Source: Micromonospora tulbaghiae
GTDB taxonomy: Bacteria; Actinomycetota; Actinomycetes; Mycobacteriales; Micromonosporaceae
NCBI RefSeq assembly: GCF_900091605.1
Contig: NZ_FMCQ01000002.1
Coordinates: 186,001 to 250,000 of the forward strand
Direction: 5' to 3'
DNA length: 64,000 nucleotides
Shown here: one piece after another, positions 33,736 to 42,356 of the stretch
How positions within the stretch are numbered: the first letter of the stretch is position 1
Layout of the letters: every line of letters begins with the position of its first letter
Position numbers and translations under genes: made by a program
Notes under the pieces: generated by a model
What the model saw: only the letters and a program-made list of their open reading frames with translations
Databases searched by the model: none
What the model was told of the DNA's origin: nothing

Positions 33736-36165
33736 GTGATCACGCGCCACACCGTCGGCAACGCCCTGGTGCTGCACGCCAGTGAGCGGATCAGCACTGA
33801 GGCCCGTACGGTCGCGCTGTCGGTGGACCGGGATCCCGACAACGACATCGTGATCCTGGACCTGCAACACGAACTGCCGTTCGACATCTGGGACACGGTC
33901 GCGACCGAGCTGCGCCGGCAGCGCCTGCGCCGGGGTATCCGGCTGGTGGTCTGCGGCGCTCGCCCGGAGACCGGGGCGCTCGCCGGCCAGTGGCTCTCCG
34001 ACCGGCTGGGCCGGCCGGTGATCGCCCCGTTCGGGCGGATGATCCCGGGCGCGGCGGGGCTGCTCTTCGTGCACGCCACCGATCTCGGCGGGTGGGTCTG
34101 CTACCGGCGCGGCCACACGCCGGTCTGGCAGTCGAAGCGCTATCCCGTACCGGCCTGGGACGGCGCCGCCGTCGACCACCTGACGGTCAGCTCGACCTGC
34201 GCCGCCGAGCCGCTACCCGGCGGTGTGTGGCTCCGGGAGAGCCGCGACGAGGCGGCCGTCGCCGTACACGGAAGCCACCTGACCTCGACGATGCCGTGCC
34301 TGCCGGACGCGATGCCGGTCCTGGTGGGCTGCCCCGGGACGGCTCCGCTGCGTCTCGACGACATCGCCCGGTTCTGGCGCGGCCTGGCGCCCGAGGGCCG
34401 CGAGCACGCCCGCTTCGTCCAGTACGGCCCGGTCGCGCTGCCCGACGGCGAGCAGTTCGGGCAGGCGCTGGCCGACCTGCTGCGCTGCCCGGTACGCGTC
34501 TTCACCGGCGTGCCCACCGGCCGCCCGGACGGCCCGGCCATGTTCACCGTCGACGCCGACGGGCGGCCCGGCTGGCAGGTCTTCGCCGAGGAACTGGCCT
34601 ACCGTCCCCGGGAGACGCTGGGGGCGAAGGCGGTGACGCCGCGCATCCTGCGTCACCGCGCGCCGCCGGAACTCGGCGAGCCGGTCGGCCCGCGCGTCTA
34701 CCAGTACGCGCACGACACGGTGGTCGAGGTGATCCCGTCCGGCCTCTGGCTGCGCGCCCCGGAGCCGCCCCGCCACGCCGACCGGATCCGCGCGGTCCCG
34801 ATGGACCCGAACCGCGTCCGTCTGGTCGTGGACGACCCGGCACCGGCCGCGGCCGACCGCCACCGCGAACTGGCCGGTGACCTGGCGGCGCGGCTGGATC
34901 CGGCGACCCGTCGGCGCGCGGCGGTGCAGCCGTCCTCGGTCGTGGCGCCGGGACGCCCGGGGCTCTCGGCCCGCGGGATCGAGGCCGGGACGTACCGGCA
35001 CACGACGGGTCACGCCGCCGACCCGCTTCCCGCACCGCCGGTGCCGGCGCCCGTCCCGGAACCGGTGCCGGTCACCGTGGCCGGCCTGCCCGCGCCGGCG
35101 ACCGACGAGGTGAGGGCCGGCGGCGTGGCCGTTCCCGCCGTACCGCCGGACCCGGCCCCGCCGGACGGCGCCGGGCTTCACGGCGCCGGGCCGGAGGTGG
35201 CCGGGTTTCCGTGGGCGGGGACGGACGTGGCCGGGCTTGACGGCGCCGGGCCGGGCGTCGCCGGGCTCGACGGCGCGGAACCAGACGTGGCCGGGCCGGA
35301 TGCGGCGGTGCCCGACGTGGCCGGTCCGGTGCTCGGCGGCGGCGCGGGCTGGGCGACCAGCCCGACGATGACGCTGCCGGTGCACCGTCCCGCGCCGGCG
35401 CCCGTCCGCTTCCAGCGCACGCCCGGCGACGACGCGCGGGGCGTACGCCCGGGGCCCGACCTGGACGAGGAGCGGGCCTGGTTCCGGCGCGCGTTCCGCC
35501 GGGAGATCGCCGCCGTCTCCGCCGACGTGGCGGGCGTGCTCGCCGCGTACCCGGCGCTCGCCGGCGGCGCCGACGCGGCGGAGTACGCCACAGCGGTCCG
35601 CCTCTACCTCTCCGCCGCGGGAGACGGCCTCGACCAGGCGCTGCGGTCCGCCGAGCCGGGCGGTCACGTGCCGTTCGCCAGGTGCGTGTCGGCGGGCGTA
35701 CGCCGGCTGCCCGTGCACCGCGGCGTCGCGTACGCCGGCGCCGAGCTGACCACGGCGGAGCTGCGGCGGATCGCGCGGCGGCGGGTGCTCACCGACTGGG
35801 GGTTCACCAACGCGCTCGCCGAGCCGCCCGCCGACCTGCCGGCCACGGTCGAGGTGCTGATCTGGTCGGCCACCGCGCGGCGCACGGCGGCGTTCGAGAC
35901 CGGCGACGGCGTCCCGGCCCGGGTCCTGTTCCTTCCCGGCACCGCGTTCACGGTGCTCCAGGTGCAGGAGCCGGAGGCCGGTGCCCCCGCCCGGCTGCTG
36001 TTGCGGGAACTGGCGGTGGAGGAGCCGCCGGTCGACGGGCGGGTACGCTTCGACGCCCTCGCCCTGGCCGCCCTGCGTCAGCACCTCGCGCGCCGGACCG
36101 GCCCGGGCACGCCGGTCCCGGTGGCCGCCGCGCGCCGGTTCGTGGGCGTACCCGGGCTGCGCTGA
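33736..36165 (+). CDS. caspase/C80-like plus ADP-ribosyltransferase-like protein, copy 2
   Basis: 809 residues from a GTG one base after the LuxR-type stop. It is a paralogue of the protein at 26179-29334 with the same order: an N-terminal domain (HTVGNALVLHASE, LVVCGA with Cys73, then GWVCYRRG), a Pro/Ala/Gly linker and a C-terminal domain. The linker carries short repeats of AGPDVAG type near residues 475-535. The C-terminal domain has HRG, IWSATARRT and VLFLPGTAFTVL. The residues before that last strand are P-A-R (Arg729), so the ExE glutamates of an active ADP-ribosyltransferase are again missing. The linker is shorter than in copy 1. It is convergent with the SARP gene, with a 4-bp gap and no visible terminator. 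Confidence 0.7.
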   Translation: MITRHTVGNALVLHASERISTEARTVALSVDRDPDNDIVILDLQHELPFDIWDTVATELRRQRLRRGIRLVVCGARPETGALAGQWLSDRLGRPVIAPFGRMIPGAAGLLFVHATDLGGWVCYRRGHTPVWQSKRYPVPAWDGAAVDHLTVSSTCAAEPLPGGVWLRESRDEAAVAVHGSHLTSTMPCLPDAMPVLVGCPGTAPLRLDDIARFWRGLAPEGREHARFVQYGPVALPDGEQFGQALADLLRCPVRVFTGVPTGRPDGPAMFTVDADGRPGWQVFAEELAYRPRETLGAKAVTPRILRHRAPPELGEPVGPRVYQYAHDTVVEVIPSGLWLRAPEPPRHADRIRAVPMDPNRVRLVVDDPAPAAADRHRELAGDLAARLDPATRRRAAVQPSSVVAPGRPGLSARGIEAGTYRHTTGHAADPLPAPPVPAPVPEPVPVTVAGLPAPATDEVRAGGVAVPAVPPDPAPPDGAGLHGAGPEVAGFPWAGTDVAGLDGAGPGVAGLDGAEPDVAGPDAAVPDVAGPVLGGGAGWATSPTMTLPVHRPAPAPVRFQRTPGDDARGVRPGPDLDEERAWFRRAFRREIAAVSADVAGVLAAYPALAGGADAAEYATAVRLYLSAAGDGLDQALRSAEPGGHVPFARCVSAGVRRLPVHRGVAYAGAELTTAELRRIARRRVLTDWGFTNALAEPPADLPATVEVLIWSATARRTAAFETGDGVPARVLFLPGTAFTVLQVQEPEAGAPARLLLRELAVEEPPVDGRVRFDALALAALRQHLARRTGPGTPVPVAAARRFVGVPGLR

Positions 36166-36169
36166 GGCG

Positions 36170-38206
36170 CTACCGGTCGAGACTGTCGAGGAGGGCGGCG
36201 AGCGTCGCCCGCCACGCCTGCGGGAGCCGGTGGCCCGCCAGGGCGCGGCGCAGCAGTTCGCGGGCCGGCTGCGGGGCCTGCCGGGACAGCTCGGCGCCGT
36301 GCGTGACCAGCCAGCCCACCAGCCACTCGTCCACCTCGGGCGGCCCGGCGAGCAGGTGGTCGGCGACCCGGGCGACGGAGCCGCCGTTGTCCGCGAGCGC
36401 CTGCGCCGCGTGCCGGTGCAGCGTCGGTCGCAGCGCGGCGGGGATGCTGCCCGCGAGCGCCCGCCGCAGCACCGGTTGCCGGAACGCCAGCTCGCTGCCC
36501 GCGTCCACGAGGACGTCGGCGGCGACCGCCTCCTCCAGGTCGGCCATCAGGTCGAACGGCGTGCGCCCGGTGACCGCCGCGACCTCCGCGACGGCGAACG
36601 CGTCGCCGAGCAGGGCGGCGTAGCGCAGCGCCTCCCGCGCGCCGGGGGAGAGGTGGTCGAGGCTGGCCCGCACGGTGTCCAGAAGTGAGCGCGGCATCTC
36701 GTCGGCCCGCGCGTCGACCTCGGCGAGCCCGTCGACCACCCGTACCCCGTCCTCCGCCACGAGGCCGGTGACCAGTTCCCGGGCGTACAGCGGGTTGCCG
36801 GCGGCCAGCGGCGCCAGCGACCGCAGCGTGGCGCCGGGCGGCACGCCCACCGTGCGTCCGAAGATCTGCTCGATGTCCGACGGGGGCAGGGGAGTGAGCC
36901 GGATCAGGTGCCCGTCGCGGGTGCTCACCCCACGCCGCAGCCGGGCCAGGTCGCGGCGGCCGGGCTCGGGTCGGGCGGTCGCGACGAGCAGCAGCGGCAG
37001 CCACCGGGTCAGCGCGGCCAGCCGCTCCCAGGCCAGCAGACTCGCCTCGTCGGCCCACTGGAGGTGGTCGACGGCCAGCACCAGTGGGCCCTCGGCGGTC
37101 AGCCGGCGGACGTGGTCGAGCACCCGGTCGGCGGCCGTCGCCGGGTCGTCGTGCGGCCCGTCCTCCAGCCGCAGCGCCCGGCGCATCACATGCAGCGGGA
37201 TCCGGCTGCTGAGTTCCTCGGCGCTGCCGCGCGCGACCCGGTGGCCCAGCGCCCGCGCCTCGTGCAGTGCCGCGTCGAGCAGCGCGGATTTGCCGATGCC
37301 CGGCTCGCCCTCGATCCACACGATCGCGCTGCGGCCCTCACCCACCGCGCCCAGCAGGCCACGCAGCAACGACAGCTCCCGGTCGCGCCCGACCAGCCGA
37401 CCCCGCCGCGGTACGGCCGGCGCGGCCACCGCTGCCGGCGTCACCGGTACGGCCGGTGCGGGCGGGGCCGGTTCGGCGAGGATCCGGCTCTGCAACTCGC
37501 GCAGGGCCGGGCCGGGCTCGACGCCGAGTTCGCCCACCAGCACCCGGCGTGCCGCGTGGAAGACGTCGAGCGCCTCGGTGCCCCGCCCGGCCCGGTGCAG
37601 CGCGCGCATCAGCAGCTCGTGGAACGGCTCGTGCAGCGGGTGGTCGCGGACCAGGGCGGTCAGGTCGGCGATCAGCGCGTCGTCGCCGCCGCCGGACAGC
37701 ACCAGCCGGGCCCGGCGCTCCGCCGCGGCGATCCGCAGCTCGGTCAGGCGGTGCCGGTCGAGGTCGGCGAAGAGTCCGGTGACGTTCGCGTACGCCTCGC
37801 CCTGCCAGAGCGCGAGCGCCTCGTCGAGCAGGGCGACGGCCTGTCCGGGCCGCCCGGCGGCGGCAGGCGCCACGGCCGCCTCGCACAGCGCCTCGAACCG
37901 GTCGGCGTCCAGGGCGCCCGGCTCGAGGCGCAGCGTGTATCCGGTCCGGCCGGAGCGCAGCAGCCCTCCCGCCGGGCCCAGGCTGCGCCGCAGGCCGGAG
38001 ACGTAGGTGTAGATGTTGCCCGCGGCGGCGCTCGGCGCCGACTCGCCCCACAGCGCCCGGATCAGCTCGTCGCGGGTGACCGGGCGGTTGGCGTTCGCGG
38101 CCAGCATCGCGAACAGGGCCCGCCGCCGGGCCGGTCCGAGGTCGATCTCGACCTCGCCGTTCCAGGCGCGTACCGGCCCCAGAACGGTGACGCGCAGTCT
38201 CCTCAC
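36170..38206 (-). CDS. large SARP-type regulator with ATPase domain, copy 1
   Basis: 678 residues from a GTG that overlaps the upstream stop (GTGA). Domain order: an OmpR-type winged helix (~1-95), a bacterial transcriptional activation domain (BTAD, ~100-245), then a STAND/AAA ATPase with GEPGIGKSAL (Lys306). AVDHLQWADEAS matches the Walker B region of LAL/SARP ATPases. A helical C-terminus follows. It lacks the long TPR tail of AfsR. It is adjacent to and paralogous with the gene at 38203-40395. It is probably a pathway activator; the target is unknown. Confidence 0.88.
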   Translation of the reverse strand: MRRLRVTVLGPVRAWNGEVEIDLGPARRRALFAMLAANANRPVTRDELIRALWGESAPSAAAGNIYTYVSGLRRSLGPAGGLLRSGRTGYTLRLEPGALDADRFEALCEAAVAPAAAGRPGQAVALLDEALALWQGEAYANVTGLFADLDRHRLTELRIAAAERRARLVLSGGGDDALIADLTALVRDHPLHEPFHELLMRALHRAGRGTEALDVFHAARRVLVGELGVEPGPALRELQSRILAEPAPPAPAVPVTPAAVAAPAVPRRGRLVGRDRELSLLRGLLGAVGEGRSAIVWIEGEPGIGKSALLDAALHEARALGHRVARGSAEELSSRIPLHVMRRALRLEDGPHDDPATAADRVLDHVRRLTAEGPLVLAVDHLQWADEASLLAWERLAALTRWLPLLLVATARPEPGRRDLARLRRGVSTRDGHLIRLTPLPPSDIEQIFGRTVGVPPGATLRSLAPLAAGNPLYARELVTGLVAEDGVRVVDGLAEVDARADEMPRSLLDTVRASLDHLSPGAREALRYAALLGDAFAVAEVAAVTGRTPFDLMADLEEAVAADVLVDAGSELAFRQPVLRRALAGSIPAALRPTLHRHAAQALADNGGSVARVADHLLAGPPEVDEWLVGWLVTHGAELSRQAPQPARELLRRALAGHRLPQAWRATLAALLDSLDR

Positions 38207-40395
38207 CGGTGTCCGACGACCGCCGGTCCGACGCTCGGGGACGGTCCGTCCAGGCCGGCGATCCGGCTCATCTCGGCGCGCGTCGCGGCGTCCGCGGTGT
38301 GCGCCGACACCCAGCCCGCCTCGGCCCCGGCGGGCAGCCCGCAGCGGTGCAGCACCCGGGCCAGTTCCGCGGTGAGCAGCTCGCGGGACGGCCCGGAGAG
38401 GCCGGGTGAGGCGACGGCGTGCCGCAGCACCGCGATCGCGGGCGCGGGGGCGACGGCGCTCAGCTGCGCGGCGTGCGTGGTCAGCCAGTCCTGCACCCAC
38501 GCGTCGACCGGCACGGGCCCGGCCAGCAACTGGCCCGCGACGCGGCCCAGGTCGCCGCCGGCTTCGGCGAGCCGCTGGGCGAACTGCCTGTGCATCAGCA
38601 CCCGCAGCGCGGTCGGGATCGCGCCGCGCAGGACCCGGCGGATGACCGGATGCCGGAACCGCAGGCGGCGCCCGTCCTCCACGAGGACCCCGGCGGCCAG
38701 CGCCTCCTCCACGGCGGGTACGAGTTGCGGCGCCGACCTGCCGGTGACCGCGGCCAGGTCGGCGACCAGGTAGTTGTTGCCGAGGAACGCGATCGCCCGC
38801 AGCAGTTGGCGGGTGTCGTCGGCGAGCGGTTGCAGGTGCCGGGAGACCGCGTCGGTCAGTTCGGGGCCGGGCGTGTCGGCGGTCCGGCCGTCGCGGTCGG
38901 CGAGCACGAGATGCCGCAGGTAGTACGGGTTCCCGGCGGCCGCCGCGACGAACGAGCGGGTGGTGCCGGCGCCCGGGCCGGGCGGGCGGGACCAGTCGCG
39001 TACCAGCGCGGTCGCGGTGTCGTCGTCCAGCGGGCCGAGTTCGACGAGCGTGGTGCCGTCGCGGGGCAGCACCCGGCGCAGGAGCCGCACCTCGTATCCG
39101 GCCGGGACCGGGCGGGCTGCGGAGACGAGCAGCAGCGGCAACCGCGTGGTGAGCTTGTGCAGCGCGTGCCAGACCAGCAGCGACATGTCGTCGGCCCACT
39201 GGAGGTCGTCCAGGACCAGCAGCAGCGGCCGTTCGGCGCACCGTTCGACCACGAACCGCTGGACCGTGTCGATCACGGTCATGGTCGGTGGCGCCCCGCC
39301 GGAGCAGGCGTGCAGCGAGGCGGGCAGGCCGTCCGCGTCGTTGCCCAGGGAGAGGCACTCCAGCACGATGCTCAGCGGCATCCGGTACGCCAGCTCGTCG
39401 CCGACGGCCCAGCCGACCTGGGCGCCGAGCGGTGCCGCGCCGCTCAGTCCCTCGGCCAGCAGCGCCGACTTCCCGATGCCCGCCTCGCCGCTGATCCAGA
39501 CGCTGCCGCCGCGTCCGTCCGCCAGGCCGGTGACCGCCGACCGCAGCCGGGCCAGCGCGGCGGAACGGCCCCGGAAGCCGGGGTGCCGCTGCGGGACCGG
39601 GCCGGGGCCGCGCTGCGGGGTCGTGGTCCCGCCCGACAGCTGGTCGTGGATCTGCCGGACGACGGCGGCGGGTTCGGTGCCCGACTCCTCGACCAGCCGT
39701 TCCCGCAGCGTGGCGTAGAGGGCGAGCGCCTCGGCGGTACGGCCCTGCGCGGCCAGCGCCCGCATCGCCACCGCGTACAGGCTCTCCCGGGCCGGGTGGC
39801 GGCCGACGAGCGCGAGCAGGCGGTCGACGACCTCGGCGCCGCGTCCGAGGCCCAGCATCAGCTCGGCCTGGCGTTCCACAGTGGTCAGGTACAGCTCGCC
39901 GAGCCGGATCCGATGGCCGGCGGCCCGCGGTCCCGGTACGCCGACGAGCGCCTCGTCGCCCCGCCACTGCGCCAGCGCGGCGTCCAGCGCGGCCAGTTCG
40001 CCGGCGGTGTCCCCGGTGGCGCGGGGCGCGCGGCTGCGTTCGCGGAACCGCTCGAAGCGGTGCACGTCGACGGCGTCGGCGTCGAGGTGCAGCCGGTAGC
40101 TGCCGCCCTCGGAGGTGAGCACCCGGCCGGAGGACCACCTGTCGCGGTCCGGTTCGAGCATCCGGCGCAGGGCGGAGACGTACGTGTAGAGGTTGCCGGA
40201 CGCGCTGGCCGGCGGGTGGTCACCCCAGACGGCGGTGATCAGTTCGTCCCGGGACAGGCCCCGCTCCGGGGTGAGCGCCAGCGCGCTGAAGACGGCCTGG
40301 CGCTGAGCCGAGCGCAGCGGCAGTTCCCGCCCGGCGTACGTGATCCGGAGATTGCCCAGCAAGCGGACGTCGAAGCCACTGCACTGTGCCGTCAT
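38203..40395 (-). CDS. large SARP-type regulator with ATPase domain, copy 2
   Basis: 730 residues from ATG 40395, with GAGGA about 5 nt upstream. It has a winged helix (~5-95), BTAD (~100-250), an ATPase domain with GEAGIGKSALL (Lys309) and LDDLQWADDMS, and a helical tail. It has the same layout as the next gene, with which it overlaps by GTGA, so the two are one operon from a tandem duplication. A sigma-70-type promoter lies at 40447-40474. The two may act together on the flanking T7SS locus or the secreted hydrolase; neither is shown. Confidence 0.88.
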   Translation of the reverse strand: MTAQCSGFDVRLLGNLRITYAGRELPLRSAQRQAVFSALALTPERGLSRDELITAVWGDHPPASASGNLYTYVSALRRMLEPDRDRWSSGRVLTSEGGSYRLHLDADAVDVHRFERFRERSRAPRATGDTAGELAALDAALAQWRGDEALVGVPGPRAAGHRIRLGELYLTTVERQAELMLGLGRGAEVVDRLLALVGRHPARESLYAVAMRALAAQGRTAEALALYATLRERLVEESGTEPAAVVRQIHDQLSGGTTTPQRGPGPVPQRHPGFRGRSAALARLRSAVTGLADGRGGSVWISGEAGIGKSALLAEGLSGAAPLGAQVGWAVGDELAYRMPLSIVLECLSLGNDADGLPASLHACSGGAPPTMTVIDTVQRFVVERCAERPLLLVLDDLQWADDMSLLVWHALHKLTTRLPLLLVSAARPVPAGYEVRLLRRVLPRDGTTLVELGPLDDDTATALVRDWSRPPGPGAGTTRSFVAAAAGNPYYLRHLVLADRDGRTADTPGPELTDAVSRHLQPLADDTRQLLRAIAFLGNNYLVADLAAVTGRSAPQLVPAVEEALAAGVLVEDGRRLRFRHPVIRRVLRGAIPTALRVLMHRQFAQRLAEAGGDLGRVAGQLLAGPVPVDAWVQDWLTTHAAQLSAVAPAPAIAVLRHAVASPGLSGPSRELLTAELARVLHRCGLPAGAEAGWVSAHTADAATRAEMSRIAGLDGPSPSVGPAVVGHR

Positions 40396-40446
40396 GCCGT
40401 CCTCGTGGTGACCGGATACCTGACTCGGTGACAACCGTTCGGCGGA

Positions 40447-40474
40447 ACCCTAGCCCAACCATCAACCATGTCAA
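40447..40474 (-). promoter_or_regulatory. vegetative-type promoter of SARP operon
   Basis: On the minus strand, TTGACA (40474-40469) is followed after 16 bp by TAGGGT (40452-40447). This is a good actinomycete -35/-10 pair about 50 bp before the ATG at 40395. Confidence 0.7.
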
Positions 40475-40637
40475 CTTCGTGTGGATGACGGGAAGGCTTA
40501 CGGCACAGGACTTTCCGGTGCGTGCGGCGCTCGGCTCGGCCCCCCGCCGGTCGCGCTAGCAGGCAGTCTTCCCGGGCCCGGTCCGTACCGTCCACGACGG
40601 ACCGGTGGCGGGCCAGGGGTCGCGGCGAGACGATACT

Positions 40638-40680
40638 CACCTCGTCGGGGCCGGCGTCCGGCACCGGCCCCGACGAGGTG
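40638..40680 (-). terminator. hairpin terminator after hydrolase gene
   Basis: A perfect 17-bp stem (CACCTCGTCGGGGCCGG and its complement) with a 9-nt loop starts 2 bp after the hydrolase stop codon. It has no T-run, as is usual in high-GC actinomycetes. The ~150 bp beyond it up to 40446 holds nothing I can support. Confidence 0.8.
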
Positions 40681-40682
40681 GT

Positions 40683-41927
40683 TCAGCTCCCGGCGCAGGT
40701 GGCGGTGGCGCCGCCGCCGGTTCCGATGCCCTGGAATCCGAAGGTGGTGGTCTGCCCCGCGCCCAGCTGTCCGTTGTAGCTCTGGTTGGCCACGGCGACG
40801 GTGCCGCTGGTGCCGCTGGGCACGCCGTTCCACAGCGAGCTGATCGCGGCGCCGCCGGGCAGCGTGAGCGTCACGCGCCAGCCGGTCAGCGCGGTGCTCC
40901 CGGCGGTGACCGCCACGTTGGCGACGAAGCCACCGTTCCACTGGTCCTGGACGGTGTAGACGGCGGTGCAGGAGGCCCCGCCCGGCGGCGGTGTGGTCGG
41001 CGGCGGGGTCGTGGGCGGCGGCGTGGTCGGCGGGGGCGTCGTGGGCGGGGGAGTGGTGGGCGGGGGAGTGGTGGGCGGCGGGCCGTCCAGCGTCAGGTTC
41101 TTCTGCTGGACGCTCCACTGGCTGCGGCACAGGCCGCAGTCCGGGCCGACGAAGTTGGCGCCGGCGCTGATGTCGCCCTTCAGGCGCCACTTGAGGTAGA
41201 GCACCGCGACCCGGCCGAACTCGCCGCCGTTGGGCTGGTCGTACGTGCCGCCGTGCCCGACGTTCAGGTTGCCCATGAAGGCGGGCAGCCCGGCCGGCAG
41301 CTTGCCCCAGTCGTCCATCGCGTTCGGGTACGCGATGTCGCTGGGCCCGCCGATGAAGTACGCGATCGGTCTGGTCAGTCTCCGCAGCTGGTAGTCGTCG
41401 GCGTCGTTGAGCAGGCCGCTGCTGAAGATGCCGGTGGTGGTGACGCGCGGGTCGTTCGAGACCGCGTACGCCTCCACGCCCCCGCAGGAGAACCCGGCCA
41501 CGGCGATCTTCGTGGTGTCGATCCGGTTGAAGTATTTGCTGCCCGACCGGGAGTTCTCCGCCACCGCCCAGTCGATGGACTGGGTGAGCATCTGGGAGTT
41601 TGTGGAGCCGGAGCCGTTCGGTGCGCCGTTGGCGATGGCGAGGAAGCCGTGGGAGGCGATCTCGCGGAGGAAGTTGCCCTGCGACAGGCCGTTCGCCGAG
41701 CAGGCGCCGTTGCCCCAGACCAGGACGGGAAGGCGCTCGGACGGGAGCGTCTGGGGCCGGAAGATGGTGTGGTTGGGCAGGCTCGACGAGGTCTCGTAGT
41801 CGGCGGGGTAGGGCCCCGAGCCGCCGATCGCGGCGCCCGCGGGTGTCGCGCCGAGCGCCACGATCACGGAGGCGAGCGGGACGAGGGCGGCCGCCAGCCC
41901 GGCGTAGATCTTCGATCTTCTTCTCAT
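40683..41927 (-). CDS. secreted alpha/beta hydrolase with CBM2 module
   Basis: 414 residues from ATG 41927 with GGAGG upstream. A signal peptide (MRRRSK, a hydrophobic core, then cleavage near AGA-AI, ~residue 33) leads to an alpha/beta-hydrolase domain (~35-285). The nucleophile motif GFSCGG is seen, with plausible Asp (SDIAYP) and His (VGHGGT) partners. A PPPTT repeat linker (~290-320) joins it to a C-terminal type-2 carbohydrate-binding module bounded by two Cys, with its conserved Trp residues. Such enzymes act on polyesters or esters of plant polysaccharides; the substrate here is not known. It is followed by a strong terminator and preceded by a good promoter. Confidence 0.88.
   Translation of the reverse strand: MRRRSKIYAGLAAALVPLASVIVALGATPAGAAIGGSGPYPADYETSSSLPNHTIFRPQTLPSERLPVLVWGNGACSANGLSQGNFLREIASHGFLAIANGAPNGSGSTNSQMLTQSIDWAVAENSRSGSKYFNRIDTTKIAVAGFSCGGVEAYAVSNDPRVTTTGIFSSGLLNDADDYQLRRLTRPIAYFIGGPSDIAYPNAMDDWGKLPAGLPAFMGNLNVGHGGTYDQPNGGEFGRVAVLYLKWRLKGDISAGANFVGPDCGLCRSQWSVQQKNLTLDGPPPTTPPPTTPPPTTPPPTTPPPTTPPPTTPPPGGASCTAVYTVQDQWNGGFVANVAVTAGSTALTGWRVTLTLPGGAAISSLWNGVPSGTSGTVAVANQSYNGQLGAGQTTTFGFQGIGTGGGATATCAGS
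40984..41073 (-). repeat. 15-bp tandem repeat coding for PPPTT linker
   Basis: Six imperfect copies of a 15-bp unit (first copy GGCGGCGGTGTGGTC on the plus strand) lie inside the hydrolase gene. They encode the Pro/Thr linker before the CBM2 module. Copies 5 and 6 are identical, suggesting recent slippage. Confidence 0.85.
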
Positions 41928-42050
41928 GCGCCCTCCAGGGGACGTCGTGACGGCGCTCCCTGGATGGTGGTGGTGGCGGTGTGTCGGCCACGTCGATGTG
42001 GCGCCGCCGCGATGCGTCCCAGCGGAGGGACCGGCGGGAGCTTTGCAGTC

Positions 42051-42079
42051 ACTATCACCGCCGTAACGAAATGTGTCAA
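42051..42079 (-). promoter_or_regulatory. vegetative-type promoter of secreted hydrolase
   Basis: On the minus strand, TTGACA (42079-42074) and GATAGT (42056-42051) are separated by exactly 17 bp, in a locally AT-rich stretch. The ATG at 41927 would follow a leader of about 115 nt. Confidence 0.7.
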
Positions 42080-42082
42080 TAA

Positions 42083-42262
42083 ACGTCGGTCGATGCCTGC
42101 CGCCCGTTCCCGGCCGACGCCGACTGGCTGCTCGGCTGGAGCGGCGGCTTCCAGAACGTGATCGGCTACCAGTCCGCCGACTGCGGCGGGCACGGGTACG
42201 GGCTCGGCCTCTTCCGGGGCTGGACGACGCGCGGCACCTTCGGCTCCTACCGGACGCTCTGA
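42083..42262 (+). pseudogene. possible C-terminal remnant of a lost gene
   Basis: A 59-codon frame ends at TGA 42262 and has no start codon in reach; TAA lies at 42080-42082. Its reading (ADWLLGWSGGFQNVIGYQ, then ADCGGHGYGLG) is rich in Trp, Gly, Tyr and Phe. That composition looks like a folded secreted protein, unlike the Arg/Pro/Ala-rich readings of the other frames here. It begins just beyond the promoter of the divergent hydrolase gene. No family is recognised. It could be chance. Confidence 0.35.
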
Positions 42263-42325
42263 CAAGCCCCGCGACGCCGGTCCGCGGTACGCCGTGCGGG
42301 GCGTACCGCGGACCCCTCGCGCCAC

Positions 42326-42346
42326 ATGCCTTGCATAACAAGGTAT
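42326..42346. promoter_or_regulatory. probable PadR operator
   Basis: ATGCCTTG, 5 bp, CAAGGTAT forms an inverted repeat matching at 7 of 8 positions, the type of site bound by PadR dimers. TATCTT at 42344-42349 could be the -10 box. The ATG at 42357 lies 8 bp after it, so the mRNA may be leaderless. This suggests PadR represses its own operon. Confidence 0.55.
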
Positions 42347-42356
42347 CTTGCGATGC

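Noticed and set aside
40984..41073. Regular 15-bp repeats as a mobile or CRISPR element
   Set aside because: They encode the PPPTT linker of the hydrolase in frame.
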